Shown one piece after another: positions 27,272 through 36,251 of a stretch of DNA of 64,000 bases (the stretch's first letter is position 1; the number at the start of each line of letters is the position of its first letter). A model generated the notes under the pieces. It was not told the DNA's origin and did not search any database. It worked only from the letters and a program-made list of their open reading frames with translations. Made by a program: the position numbers and the translations under genes. The DNA lies in contig NZ_JAESDI010000005.1 of NCBI RefSeq assembly GCF_019249215.1, forward strand, positions 276,361 to 340,360. Reading direction: 5' to 3'. The stretch comes from Alteromonas lipotrueae. Lineage in GTDB: Bacteria; Pseudomonadota; Gammaproteobacteria; Enterobacterales; Alteromonadaceae.

Positions 27272-27784
27272 TCAATGAAAGCCGTCCATATCCTCAGGTT
27301 TAAGGTCGTCCAGTGGTACGCCATTGACCAAATAGGGCTTGGCTTCAGTTAATACAAAGACAATACGGCACAGCGTGTCGCTGACGTTTCGCCATGCGTG
27401 TATGGTTCCGCGCTGCACAATAACGCCTCCGGTTGAGACTATGGTTTTGACGCCTTTATCGAGTTCAAGCTCGATTTCGCCTTCTAACACGATGCCGTAA
27501 TCAATGGAGTTGGTGCGGTGCATAGGGGATTCCGAGCCTGGAGGTGTATCAACCATGCGTATCACAGAGCCCCCAGGGAGCGTAATGCCAGCGTTGCGGT
27601 CACGGCCATCCGTTTCATCGTTGTTATCCACGGGGAGCTCAGGGGCGGACCAAATTGTCGCAAAGCCAGCGCCATCTGCACCGGGCATTTCTGTTGGAAC
27701 AATATTCTCATTTGAACGGATAATGGCATGACCGCTTTTATCATGTCCGGTGACAACACGTTGAAAGGGTTTATAGACTGTCAT
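27272..27784 (-). CDS. Cupin-domain protein 2 (paralogue of the block A cupin)
   Basis: The 170-residue product begins with the same RVVTGHDKSGHAII motif as the cupin at 7170-7754. Its cupin barrel (about residues 90-155) holds MHRTNSIDYGIVLEGE and RGTIHAWRNVSD. It also lacks a second His after MHRT. The two copies share the ends and the barrel but differ in the linker. They sit at the end of block A and near the start of block B respectively. A catalytic (isomerase or dioxygenase-like) or sensing role is possible. It starts 3 bases after the FAH-like gene ends, so it is co-translated. Confidence 0.82.
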   Translation of the reverse strand: MTVYKPFQRVVTGHDKSGHAIIRSNENIVPTEMPGADGAGFATIWSAPELPVDNNDETDGRDRNAGITLPGGSVIRMVDTPPGSESPMHRTNSIDYGIVLEGEIELELDKGVKTIVSTGGVIVQRGTIHAWRNVSDTLCRIVFVLTEAKPYLVNGVPLDDLKPEDMDGFH

Positions 27785-27786
27785 CG

Positions 27787-28758
27787 TTAGCTCCCAGGCT
27801 GCGTCACTTTTTGCTCAATGGCACCAAACACAACTTGGTCGGCTGGTGTTCTTGCTTCCATGCGAACCGTATCGCCATAATGCATAAAGCCGGTTTTTGC
27901 TTCGCCCTGATCAAGCAGTTCAATGCCACGGCGTTCAGCAATGCATGATGACCCCACCTCTCGGTACTCGTCATTGGAAACGGTTCCTGATCCAATGACG
28001 GTGCCAGCAACCAAACTGCGCGTTCTAGCGGCGTGGGCAACCAGCTCATCAAAGCCGTATTGCATGTGACCGCCGTGCGCGTGACCAAATTTTTTGCCAT
28101 TCCACTCGACATTAAGACGAAGTTGCACTTGGCAATTTTCCCAGTGCTCGCCAAGTTCTTCAGGCGTCACGGCAAAGGGGGCTACTGAACAAGGTGGCTT
28201 TGCGTGAATCCAACCAAAGCCTGTGCTTATTTCAGGGCCGGAATACGCCCGTAATGACCAGTCGTTTATTTGCACGATTAATTTGATATGTTGACGTGCT
28301 TGTTCTGGGGTAACCCCCATTGGAACCTCATCGACAATGATGCCAAATTCGCCTTCAAAATCGATGCCATCGGCTTCGCTGGCCATCGGCACATCCGCTG
28401 TCGCACTGAGAAAGGTATCGGACAATCCTTGGTACATTAATGGCCGGCCTTCGAGTGTTTTGACTTCCATCCCCGTAACGGCGCCCATCAGGTCGGCATG
28501 GCTTTTATATACTGAGCCATCCAGCCATTGCCATGCACGAGGGAGTGGGGCACAGAGTTCTGTGGTTTGAACGGTTTGCCCTGCAAGTGTGCCGTTATTC
28601 AGTGCGGTTGAAATGGCTTCTAATGATGCTTCAAAGCTCGCCCAATTTTCTAATGCGGCTTGCATACTAGTGCCTGCTGGCGCGAAACGTGCACCATCGT
28701 TGGAGATAACGACCAATTGACCGTCTGCAGTATTATTATTGAATGTCGCAAGTTTCAT
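27787..28758 (-). CDS. Fumarylacetoacetate hydrolase-family protein
   Basis: The 323-residue protein has the FAH fold: an N-terminal part, then the metal site with FEGEFGIIVDEV (the two Glu are ligands, about residue 145) and VQINDWSLRAY (Asp ligand nearby). Later come GTVIGSGTVSNDE and GDTVRMEA, all typical of FAH C-terminal domains. Members hydrolyse C-C bonds in acylpyruvates or fumarylacetoacetate, or decarboxylate and isomerise ring-fission products. In this island it would act after ring opening. It is the first full gene of block B, 69 bases after a 38-codon leader frame. Confidence 0.88.
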   Translation of the reverse strand: MKLATFNNNTADGQLVVISNDGARFAPAGTSMQAALENWASFEASLEAISTALNNGTLAGQTVQTTELCAPLPRAWQWLDGSVYKSHADLMGAVTGMEVKTLEGRPLMYQGLSDTFLSATADVPMASEADGIDFEGEFGIIVDEVPMGVTPEQARQHIKLIVQINDWSLRAYSGPEISTGFGWIHAKPPCSVAPFAVTPEELGEHWENCQVQLRLNVEWNGKKFGHAHGGHMQYGFDELVAHAARTRSLVAGTVIGSGTVSNDEYREVGSSCIAERRGIELLDQGEAKTGFMHYGDTVRMEARTPADQVVFGAIEQKVTQPGS

Positions 28759-28827
28759 CTTGATAGGTTCTCATTTTAGATAGATAGGGTTAGGCAGAAA
28801 AAACAACTTAACAGTCGACTAGCTTGT

Positions 28828-28944
28828 CTAATTTGAAATCGATTTAATCGCAGATTGATCAAACATATTGGTCGATGCCTTGACAGAGATAACAGCTGAA
28901 AAAATTAAGCCGATCTTTAAGAGGAAAATAGGGATTTTTTTCAC
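28828..28944 (-). CDS. Short signal-peptide-like frame at the head of block B (38 residues)
   Basis: A GTG at 28944 is preceded by AGGAAGAACAC and opens a frame that stops with TAG at 28828. The peptide starts MKKIPIFLLKIGLIFSAV and ends after KASTNMFDQSA and eight more residues, so it is a good signal peptide with about 15 mature residues. The same AGGAAGAACA leader precedes the DUF1302 gene. It may be the stump of a lost exported gene, a small secreted peptide or a translated leader. It is too short for a firm call. Confidence 0.4.
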   Translation of the reverse strand: MKKIPIFLLKIGLIFSAVISVKASTNMFDQSAIKSISN

Positions 28945-29072
28945 GTGTTCTTCCTACCGAGTAAGTTTTATTTTTATTGTTCAGAACAATGTCAATCAAT
29001 ATAGAGCACCCTTGGTTTTGCAGAAAAACCCTTTAAATCGAATTGATCATTCAGCTTTATCGAATGATCAAT
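28945..29072 (-). promoter_or_regulatory. Block B promoter with LysR-type operator (copy 2)
   Basis: AATTGATCATTC (29041-29052) and GAATGATCAATT (29062-29073) form a perfect 12-bp inverted repeat with a nine-base spacer. This is the same spacing and near-identical arms as at 19787-19817. CCCTTTAAAT flanks both copies. On the minus strand TATATT (28998-29003) is a likely -10 box, and ATTTTTAT, AGAACAA and GTTCTTCCT also match the DUF1302 promoter. It should drive the minus-strand block B (28.9 to 20.8 kb). The bases between 29073 and 29124 show nothing further. Confidence 0.65.
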
Positions 29073-29124
29073 TCATCAACCAACCTTGCTTTGGGGGCAA
29101 GGTCAGTGTGTTAAATTGTAAAGG

Positions 29125-30057
29125 TTAGCTCATTAACGCATCACGATTTTCTGCAAGCCAAGTGCGGAGTGATTTGGGCTTACGGCCAATCATTCTTTCA
29201 ACAAAATCACTCAGTACCCAACCTTCTTCATAAGTGGCTTCAAACTCAAAAAATCCCCAAATCATCGGCGCGGCTGGGCCAAAGATACGAGTGTATTCTT
29301 TAACAAACTCTTCTTTGTTTCCGACATAGTCGATGTTGGTGCCTAGAACGTCTGACATGATGTCAGCGACTTCGTGACCACGTAGGTTGTCTTGGCCATT
29401 GTTTAACGTGTGCAATTGACCAATGTGACCTTGGTTATCGGACAGCAATAGTTGTGCCGCCACTTCCGCGATCTCGTTGGCATCTATGTAAGGGACTTTT
29501 CTTGGTGGCCAAATCAACAGCTTGTCTTCTTTAATGGCTCTACCTGCACGAGTGGTAAAGTTATCCATAAAACTGGCACCAAAGTTCAAAAAGGTCGTCG
29601 GTAAATCATTTTCTTCGTAAATTCGTTTGGTGACCAAATCAGGGTATTCGTCGCCCATCATTTTCTTCATCGCTTCTGGCATTAGGCGGTAGTTGTAACC
29701 TGGTACCATGGCCACCTGACGGACAATGTGAATGGCTGTGCCGCTCTTTTTAACCGCTGCGACAAAGTTGTTTGTAACGGGTAAGAAAGGCAGGTGATTG
29801 GGGACTGACATATAAATCCCTTCCATGCCATCCACGGCAGCCTCCATGGAAGGCAAGTCGAGGTAGTTTGCTTGTACGATTTCAGCGTTAGGGAATTCTT
29901 GACGCAGTGGTTCAATGCCTTCTTCTCGGCTGGAAACCAAGCGCAGTTTAATTTGAGGCGCGTTCTTCTCAATAAATTTGGCCATCGGTTTGCCAATATG
30001 ATTTCCCGCGCCAAAGATCAAAATGCTGTTGGGGATTTTTTTTTTGATATAACTCAT
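29125..30057 (-). CDS. NmrA-like NAD(P)-binding protein (atypical SDR)
   Basis: The 310-residue protein has a Rossmann fold with ILIFGAGNHIGKPMAKFIEK (residues 12-31) and an Arg-rich second strand (LVSSREE) that suggests NADP. There is no Tyr-X3-Lys pair in the usual place, so it belongs to the atypical NmrA/isoflavone-reductase-like group. Those proteins reduce C=C or ether bonds, or only sense the NADP state. The region AEVAAQLLLSDNQGHIGQ is typical. It is the last gene of block C, 138 bases after the aldehyde dehydrogenase, with a pair of direct repeats just before its start. Confidence 0.82.
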   Translation of the reverse strand: MSYIKKKIPNSILIFGAGNHIGKPMAKFIEKNAPQIKLRLVSSREEGIEPLRQEFPNAEIVQANYLDLPSMEAAVDGMEGIYMSVPNHLPFLPVTNNFVAAVKKSGTAIHIVRQVAMVPGYNYRLMPEAMKKMMGDEYPDLVTKRIYEENDLPTTFLNFGASFMDNFTTRAGRAIKEDKLLIWPPRKVPYIDANEIAEVAAQLLLSDNQGHIGQLHTLNNGQDNLRGHEVADIMSDVLGTNIDYVGNKEEFVKEYTRIFGPAAPMIWGFFEFEATYEEGWVLSDFVERMIGRKPKSLRTWLAENRDALMS

Positions 30058-30195
30058 AAATGTTTCCTAAAAATTATTTAATACTAAGTAATCAAATACT
30101 AAGTATGTGTTGTAAACCTTTAACGACCATAAGATGGGTGAACAGGATCAAACAGTGCTCTTCATAAGTTATTTGATCCTCTTAAAAACCGTGTA
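30058..30195 (-). promoter_or_regulatory. Spacer with direct repeats and an inverted repeat before the NmrA-like gene
   Basis: Two 11-base direct repeats AATACTAAGTA lie at 30080-30090 and 30095-30105, 15 bases start to start, 23 bases upstream of the NmrA-like start codon. An inverted repeat AGGATCAAA (30144-30152) and TTTGATCCT (30172-30180) lies close to the aldehyde dehydrogenase stop. No T run follows the second, so it is at best a weak terminator. Either could be an operator; no regulator can be named. Confidence 0.35.
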
Positions 30196-31626
30196 TTAAG
30201 CCTGTTTATTACGAGTAATGGTTTGCCAGTTAGTGTATTCCATCAAGCCATGCAGCGAGTTTTCACAGCCAAGACCGGATTGTTTATGGCCCCCGAAAGC
30301 TTGTACCGGAGAGTATTGATGCACTTCATTAATCCATACGGTTCCGGCTTCGATTTGCTCCGCGATGCGTTGGGTTGCGGCGGCGTCATTACCCCAAATA
30401 CTGGCACCTAGGCCATAAATCGTGTCATTAGCACGGGCAATAACGTCTTCTTCATTGGACCAGCGAAGTAATGGCAGAATAGGACCGAACGGCTCTTCGG
30501 TGACAATACGAGAATCGTCTGATGGATTATCAACCAGTGTCACAGGCACAAACCAGCCGTCGGCGTTATCGTCAATGTCTCCGCCTACTGCAAATTTTTG
30601 GCCTTGATCTATGCAGTCTTGAAAGTACATTTTAACCTTTTCAAACTGCATGCTGTTTTGAATCGGACCGAGTGTGGTATCGGCCTTGGCACCATCGCCA
30701 ACAATGACTTCATGGTTAATATAATCCACCAAGGCGTCTCGTACTTGGTCGTAGACAGCATCATGAATGTAGAGTCGTTTGGTGGCGTTACAAAATTGTG
30801 CATTATTTTGAAAAGCAGCCCAGAAAAGTTTTGGAGCAACTTCTTTCGGATCGACATCTGGCAGAACGATGGCCGGATCATTGCCACCCAGTTCTAATGT
30901 GACCCGTTTCACGGTTTCAGAGCAGGCACTCATTACCTTACGACCTGTAGCCGTTGAGCCGGTAAAAGCAATCTTAGCGATGTCTTGGTGCTCTGTTAGC
31001 CATTGACCTTGTTCATTGCCACCACTGACACAATTGAGCACACCTGGTGGCACAATGTCTTTTGCCATTTCGGCAAATTTAAGATTACACAATGGCGTAT
31101 AGGGCGAGGGTTTGACGACTACAGTGCAGCCAGCCATTAATGCGGGCGCGATTTTCCATACCGATAGCAAAATAGGGAAGTTCCAAGGCACGATTGCGCC
31201 GACCACACCCAGTGGCGTGTAGCGAGTGATAACAGAGCGTTCGTCATTTTCATCAACGACTTCGTCTTCCAGTTTTTGTTCGGCAATGGCACGTAACCAA
31301 GCAACCGAGCCAAATACTTCCCATTCTGTACCGGAGCGAGGTTTACCTTGTTCACGAGTTAATAGAGCCATGAAGTCTTCGGCATTGTCTTCTAATGCGT
31401 CGGCAAGCTTAGTAAGTACAGCCTTACGCTGATCAAAACTGGTTTTTGACCAAGTTTTGAAGGCGATTTTAGCGCTGTATACCGCCGTATCAAGGCACTC
31501 TTTTGGACAGTCTGGCACCTGTGCAATGATTGCTTTGGTTGCTGGGTTATACACTGGTAAGCTTTTTTCTGTGGCAATGAGCTTGCCATTAATGACCATT
31601 TGATAGTGATTATGTGCATCGAACAT
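30196..31626 (-). CDS. Aldehyde dehydrogenase (NAD(P)+-dependent)
   Basis: The 476-residue protein is of the standard ALDH superfamily length. Visible are the cofactor loop FTGSTATGRKV (about residue 220), the general base in VTLELGGNDPAIV (about 243), the catalytic Cys in AQFCNATKRL (about 277) and EEPFGPILP (about 375). The sequence resembles succinate-semialdehyde and medium-chain aldehyde dehydrogenases, but specificity cannot be read. Placed between an acyl-CoA ligase and a reductase, it probably makes a carboxylic acid for CoA activation. ATG 31626 is preceded by GGAGCGAT. Confidence 0.9.
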   Translation of the reverse strand: MFDAHNHYQMVINGKLIATEKSLPVYNPATKAIIAQVPDCPKECLDTAVYSAKIAFKTWSKTSFDQRKAVLTKLADALEDNAEDFMALLTREQGKPRSGTEWEVFGSVAWLRAIAEQKLEDEVVDENDERSVITRYTPLGVVGAIVPWNFPILLSVWKIAPALMAGCTVVVKPSPYTPLCNLKFAEMAKDIVPPGVLNCVSGGNEQGQWLTEHQDIAKIAFTGSTATGRKVMSACSETVKRVTLELGGNDPAIVLPDVDPKEVAPKLFWAAFQNNAQFCNATKRLYIHDAVYDQVRDALVDYINHEVIVGDGAKADTTLGPIQNSMQFEKVKMYFQDCIDQGQKFAVGGDIDDNADGWFVPVTLVDNPSDDSRIVTEEPFGPILPLLRWSNEEDVIARANDTIYGLGASIWGNDAAATQRIAEQIEAGTVWINEVHQYSPVQAFGGHKQSGLGCENSLHGLMEYTNWQTITRNKQA

Positions 31627-31661
31627 GAGTATCGCTCCTAACTGAATGACAGTTTTTATTG

Positions 31662-33182
31662 TTATTTATCTAAGGTATGGAGTTTGCGGCGCATCACTTT
31701 ACCGCTGGAGGTTTTGGGTAAATCATCGACAAATTGAATGTCACGAGGCACCTTATAGGCGGCCAAATGTTCACGACAATAAGCGATAATCTGGTCGATG
31801 TCGGGGGGGGTATTTTGTTTCGCAACAATATAGGCTTTTGCGAGTTCACCTTTGGCTTCATCTGCAATAGGCCCCACTGCCACCATGGCGACATCTGGGT
31901 GATTGGCGATCACCCGTTCTAATTCGGCGGGGTAGATGTTGAACCCTGCGGTAATAATTAAGTCTTTCTTTCTATCGACGACAAAAATGCAGTTGTCCTT
32001 GTCCATTTTGGCTAGATCACCGGTATGCAGCCAGCCATCGGCAGTGATGGCTTCTTGGGTCGCTTGAGGATTGCCATAATAGCCTTGCATAACCAAAGGA
32101 CCGGAGATCATTAGTTCGCCGACGTCTCCACGTGCCACCTCTACTTCTGCGTTGTCGACATCGACAATTTTTGCTCCGGTATAGGGTAATGCCACGCCGA
32201 TAGAGCCATGTTTGTATTCGCCATCGTGAGCGAAGGTCGCGCCAAGCCCACCGATTTCAGTCATTCCCCAAAGTTCGATGAGTGGGCAGGCGATGGCTTC
32301 CTCAACGGCTTCCATCTTGCTGGTTGGCATGGTTTGTCCGCCTACCGTACAGATCCGCATATGAGAAAAATCCACACTGGATAAGCTGGGGTGATCCAGC
32401 ATATATAGGTACATGGTCGGTACTCCTTCAAACATGGTGGCTTGATATTGGTTGATTGATGTAAATACCTCCTCCACATTAAACAGACTATGCATAACTA
32501 AGGTGCCACCTTTGTAAAAGGTACTGTTGAAGACAATGTTGCCGTAAACATGCGGACAGGGTAAGGCTGAAACAACCGTGTCTTTCTCTGAGCGACCGTG
32601 CATTTGTGCCGTCATCAAGAAGTTGCTGATCACCGAACGATGGGACAACATGGCGCCTTTCGGATTGCCAGTAGTGCCGGAGGTATAGCAAATTGTCGAA
32701 AGGCTATTGGTGTTAACTTCAAAGCTGGTAAAGTCATCACGACCTTGTTCTAAAAAGTGATCATAAGATTCCGCGCCTTCAGGGATATCCTCACCATACA
32801 AAATAAGGGATTCAACCCCCGTTTTTTGCTGAATTCCTACAAGAGGCGTGCCTTTAGATTGAGAGGCAATGATGACTTTTGCATCACAATCTTGGACGAC
32901 AAATTCGACTTCATTAGGGGTTAACATGACGTTAACAGGGTTGACCACAGCCCCGGTTTTCAAAATGCCATAATAGCTGACCAGCCATTGCCATGAGTTT
33001 TCACCGTAAAGGGTGACTTTATCGCCAGGGCCAATGCTTTTTTTCTTAAGTGCACTGGCTAATCGGTTGGCCAGACGATTTATTTCACGGTAAGTGAAAG
33101 ACTGCTGGTTGTAGATTAAGGCTGTTTTATCACCGAATTTTTCTGCCGACAGGGTGATGACGTCGCTTAAATTTTTTATCAT
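31662..33182 (-). CDS. Acyl-CoA ligase (AMP-dependent synthetase)
   Basis: The 506-residue protein has the ANL motifs: P-loop YTSGTTGNPKGAM (about residue 165), the adenine motif ELWGMTEIGG (about 305), HTGDLAKMD (about 390), the hinge DRKKDLIITAGFNIYP, and the C-terminal catalytic Lys in KTSSGKVMRRKL. It should adenylate a carboxylic acid and load it on CoA. The type is close to medium- or long-chain fatty-acid ligases and to phenylpropanoid ligases. ATG 33182 was chosen since GAGGTG lies just before it; the GTG at 33191 overlaps that site. It follows the FAD oxidase gene by 62 bases and precedes the ALDH. Confidence 0.88.
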   Translation of the reverse strand: MIKNLSDVITLSAEKFGDKTALIYNQQSFTYREINRLANRLASALKKKSIGPGDKVTLYGENSWQWLVSYYGILKTGAVVNPVNVMLTPNEVEFVVQDCDAKVIIASQSKGTPLVGIQQKTGVESLILYGEDIPEGAESYDHFLEQGRDDFTSFEVNTNSLSTICYTSGTTGNPKGAMLSHRSVISNFLMTAQMHGRSEKDTVVSALPCPHVYGNIVFNSTFYKGGTLVMHSLFNVEEVFTSINQYQATMFEGVPTMYLYMLDHPSLSSVDFSHMRICTVGGQTMPTSKMEAVEEAIACPLIELWGMTEIGGLGATFAHDGEYKHGSIGVALPYTGAKIVDVDNAEVEVARGDVGELMISGPLVMQGYYGNPQATQEAITADGWLHTGDLAKMDKDNCIFVVDRKKDLIITAGFNIYPAELERVIANHPDVAMVAVGPIADEAKGELAKAYIVAKQNTPPDIDQIIAYCREHLAAYKVPRDIQFVDDLPKTSSGKVMRRKLHTLDK

Positions 33183-33244
33183 TGTAATCACCTCTAAATT
33201 TCTTTTTATTGGTTATATTTTGAGATCAGCAACGCAGTAGCTTT

Positions 33245-34921
33245 TTACTTGGGAGCGTCTTTACCAAACTCTTTGGTCAGGATCTTCCGAAAGATAGGCT
33301 TGCCCCAAGGGTGGAAAAATATCTTTTTAGCAATTGGCCAAGCTTTTGACTCTTTTGCCGCTTCGGGTTGAATAAAGTGCTTTGAATCTGAGAGATTGTT
33401 TGGATCCCAAGTATTTTTTACCTTGCGCATCCATTTATTGGGGTGGCCAAGTTTGGGGCCAAATAAATCACTCGCTTCACCATGAACAAAGAGCGCGGCA
33501 CCCAGTGGTTTTTTCTCATTGCTAATAAAGCTACTGAGGATAAAGTCCACACAAGCGACAATGTTTTTCACAAAACTACGGGTACTGGCAGGGTTATTTT
33601 CTGTCCAGAAGTGTCGGCCTTCTGATAACCACATCCAGTTTTGTTCGGTGTCGACTTCCATCATCTTGCCACCGGCTTTGGTTTCTTTATCACCAATATC
33701 GTCGTTGGTTCGTTTGACAACTTCTGGAATTAGATTGATGGAATCGAGAACGCCCATACTGACTCCCGCGCAGTCACCCATACGGTTGAAACGGGCGACG
33801 TAATGAGAGGTCAGTACGGCTGCCGTGAGGATATCTCGCTCGCGCTCGGAAATGTCCATTTTACGGCCATTGGTTTCGGCGAGGATTTTATTCAGTACCG
33901 CTTCGTTCCAGTCAAACTGCGCCTTAGTCCATGCCATGGTGGTGACAGACCAGCCGATCGCATTGGCTTTCGTGGCAATGTCCGGTAATTTGCCGGTGCG
34001 TTGTAAATCATAATACTCACGATTGGTCGCCGTGAGACAGTGTCCTACGGCAGCGGGTGGCATGCGATTGATGAAGGCTACCGCCTTGCTGTTTTTCATC
34101 ATCTGGGTGGCTTTCGTTGCGTCTTCCCAGTTATCCCAATCCAGCTGGTAGGTGGCGAAATTTTCTGGCGGTGGTGTGCCTCTGTATGGATGTGGACCAC
34201 TCCATTCAAGGGTTTTAGGACCTGCCCAAGGATAAAGTTTGATGCCTATTTTGGTAAACACACCTAAGCCACCTGCGGCCCCATAAAGACCACGTATCAT
34301 GCCGCGGAATCCAGGCCCAGGGCCTTCTCCGGTAAACCAGCCTGCGTCCGAACCGCTACTACCAATACGTACGATTTCACCTTCTGGTGTGACCCATTCT
34401 AAGGACAACATGTTGCGTGAGTTGATACTGGTATGATTACCTGCGACCCCAACCCCCACAAATGAGGTGGCAGAGGCGAGCGGGGAATGGATTGGGCCAG
34501 CACCAATGATGTGGCACATTAATTGATGCTTATGGGCTTCAGAGACCAATTCACCTGCCGTGGTATAGGGTTGGATGATCGCCATACGACTTTCTGGGTC
34601 AATTTCTAGGCCTTTCATACGGCATAAATCGATGGAAATGGAGCCCTTAGTGCCGACACCAGAATAGTTACCGTATCCTGTACTGTGCGCTTTAAACTTC
34701 AATTTATATTGATTACATACCTTGACGACCCCCGCCACTTCTTCAGTTGATCCCGGCATCACCACTGCGGCCGGTGCTTTACCTAATAAAGTACGGGTAG
34801 AAGGGTCTGCGCCTAAGCCCATCCAGTCGTGACAGTTAACAACAAAATCTTCGTCAGACACATTGTCTGCACCAACGACGGCTTCAAAGGCTTTTAATAT
34901 GTGTGGAGGTAAATTACTCAT
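33245..34921 (-). CDS. FAD-linked oxidase, VAO/PCMH type (second of two)
   Basis: The 558-residue protein has the PCMH-type FAD-binding domain in its first half. Motifs are AAVVMPGSTEEVAGVVKVCN (about residues 50-69), AHSTGYGNYSGVGTKGSISI (about 77-96) and GLYGAAGGLGVFTKIGIKLY (about 215). A large substrate and cap domain follows. It resembles the 4-cresol/vanillyl-alcohol oxidase and D-lactate/glycolate dehydrogenase superfamily but is a distinct branch. Whether FAD is covalently bound cannot be seen. It starts at the stop of the Fe-S protein gene (TAATG overlap), so electrons probably go to that protein. The substrate may be an alcohol or 2-hydroxy acid. Confidence 0.83.
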   Translation of the reverse strand: MSNLPPHILKAFEAVVGADNVSDEDFVVNCHDWMGLGADPSTRTLLGKAPAAVVMPGSTEEVAGVVKVCNQYKLKFKAHSTGYGNYSGVGTKGSISIDLCRMKGLEIDPESRMAIIQPYTTAGELVSEAHKHQLMCHIIGAGPIHSPLASATSFVGVGVAGNHTSINSRNMLSLEWVTPEGEIVRIGSSGSDAGWFTGEGPGPGFRGMIRGLYGAAGGLGVFTKIGIKLYPWAGPKTLEWSGPHPYRGTPPPENFATYQLDWDNWEDATKATQMMKNSKAVAFINRMPPAAVGHCLTATNREYYDLQRTGKLPDIATKANAIGWSVTTMAWTKAQFDWNEAVLNKILAETNGRKMDISERERDILTAAVLTSHYVARFNRMGDCAGVSMGVLDSINLIPEVVKRTNDDIGDKETKAGGKMMEVDTEQNWMWLSEGRHFWTENNPASTRSFVKNIVACVDFILSSFISNEKKPLGAALFVHGEASDLFGPKLGHPNKWMRKVKNTWDPNNLSDSKHFIQPEAAKESKAWPIAKKIFFHPWGKPIFRKILTKEFGKDAPK

Positions 34922-36207
34922 TACGCGCCCTCCTGAATTGAGTCAGCTAGCAAGTCAAAAAGATAGGCGACCTTGACGGAGGAGTTGCTGCGTTTTGCCG
35001 CCGCCGCCATGTTTGCTTGACAGCACGAAGAACCACTGACTAATACCTCAGCCCCCACGGATTCAGCTTCGCGTAAAAGTTCTTGAGCTGCGCCGTCGGC
35101 CATCTCTGGGTAGGTTTCTTTGACACCTGTGCAGCCACCGCAGCAAAAAGAATATTGTCGAGTGCGTTCTAGCTCGACCATGTCTAATCCGTCGACTCTT
35201 GATAGCAACTGGCGAGGCGCGTCATAGTTACCATCGTTACCGTAATTGACTTTACGAGGCGTGTCGGTCACCGCCATGGTGTTCAGAACTCGAATGTATT
35301 CGCCGTTCCAAGGTGTGTACTCTTCACTGCGTCGTCCAAGACGACAAGAATCATGGTAGGCAACCTTGCCGGTGTTTTTCATGCCCAGTGATAACTTGCC
35401 CTGTTGAAGCAATTCTTCGAAATACTCGGTAGTATGCAGAACCCGTACTGAGGAGAGTGTTTTGTTTAAACGAGGGTAGACATTCTTAAATGCGGAATAG
35501 GCTTCAGCACTGATGGCAAGCAGGGTTTTTGCCTGACTTTTTTGAACTAAATCCGCCCATTCTTGAGCCAGTTTGTCGGCAACAGAGCGGTAGCCAATTT
35601 CGTACGCTAAACCCCCACTGTCACTTTCTGAATCATATGCAATACCAAAGTCGACTTTTGCGCTTTTTAACAATTTGACGATAAAACGAAGGTTATCCCA
35701 TTGTTTTTCGCTATAAGCTTGGCCACTGCCGATATGCAGGAGTACGTCGACGGTTTCTTTACGGGCATCTTTGATGTCTAACCCTTCCGCCCAGCGACTA
35801 CGCTCATCACGTTTGCCATGAGGTGCGCCTTCTTGTTCTAGGTGTTTGACCATGTTGCTCAAGGTTTCGGGAACCTTGCCATCTTCAGCCAACTGCGCAC
35901 GGAATTCTAAAATGGTATCAAAGGGTTCAACATTGTCACCCATATGGCTTTTACACATGGTTTCACAGGCACCACACATGCTGCATGCAAAAACGCTGTC
36001 GATCATCTTTGGTGATGCTTCAATCAGTTTGTGGTGATAGCCATAGGCTGAAATAACTTGCCCTCCCGCCGAGGAGGCATGAAAGCGGCTCTGATATTTG
36101 CTGGGACAAATACTCGAAAATTCCTGACTTTTAGGCATGTGCACAAATTTGCACTGAGAGCAGCGGTTACACTGCTCAATATTATGAATTCGATCTTCTA
36201 AGGACAT
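34921..36207 (-). CDS. Fe-S protein with ferredoxin-like and CCG domains (GlcF/HdrD-like)
   Basis: The 428-residue protein has two [4Fe-4S] motifs near the N-terminus. The first is CNRCSQCKF with a later CPS (residues 14-35), the second CSMCGACETMCKS (about 75-87). Two CCG-type cysteine-rich domains follow (YHDSCRLGR, FCCGGCTGV, GSSCCQAN). This is the layout of GlcF, GlpC and HdrD subunits, which carry electrons from a flavoprotein to the quinone pool or another acceptor. No membrane helix is visible, so it would be a peripheral subunit. It lies between two FAD-linked oxidases and overlaps the second, as in a GlcDEF-like complex. Confidence 0.85.
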   Translation of the reverse strand: MSLEDRIHNIEQCNRCSQCKFVHMPKSQEFSSICPSKYQSRFHASSAGGQVISAYGYHHKLIEASPKMIDSVFACSMCGACETMCKSHMGDNVEPFDTILEFRAQLAEDGKVPETLSNMVKHLEQEGAPHGKRDERSRWAEGLDIKDARKETVDVLLHIGSGQAYSEKQWDNLRFIVKLLKSAKVDFGIAYDSESDSGGLAYEIGYRSVADKLAQEWADLVQKSQAKTLLAISAEAYSAFKNVYPRLNKTLSSVRVLHTTEYFEELLQQGKLSLGMKNTGKVAYHDSCRLGRRSEEYTPWNGEYIRVLNTMAVTDTPRKVNYGNDGNYDAPRQLLSRVDGLDMVELERTRQYSFCCGGCTGVKETYPEMADGAAQELLREAESVGAEVLVSGSSCCQANMAAAAKRSNSSVKVAYLFDLLADSIQEGA

Positions 36208-36251
36208 AATTTTTCTACCAGGTTATTGTTATTAGATAGGTCTCGAAAAAC

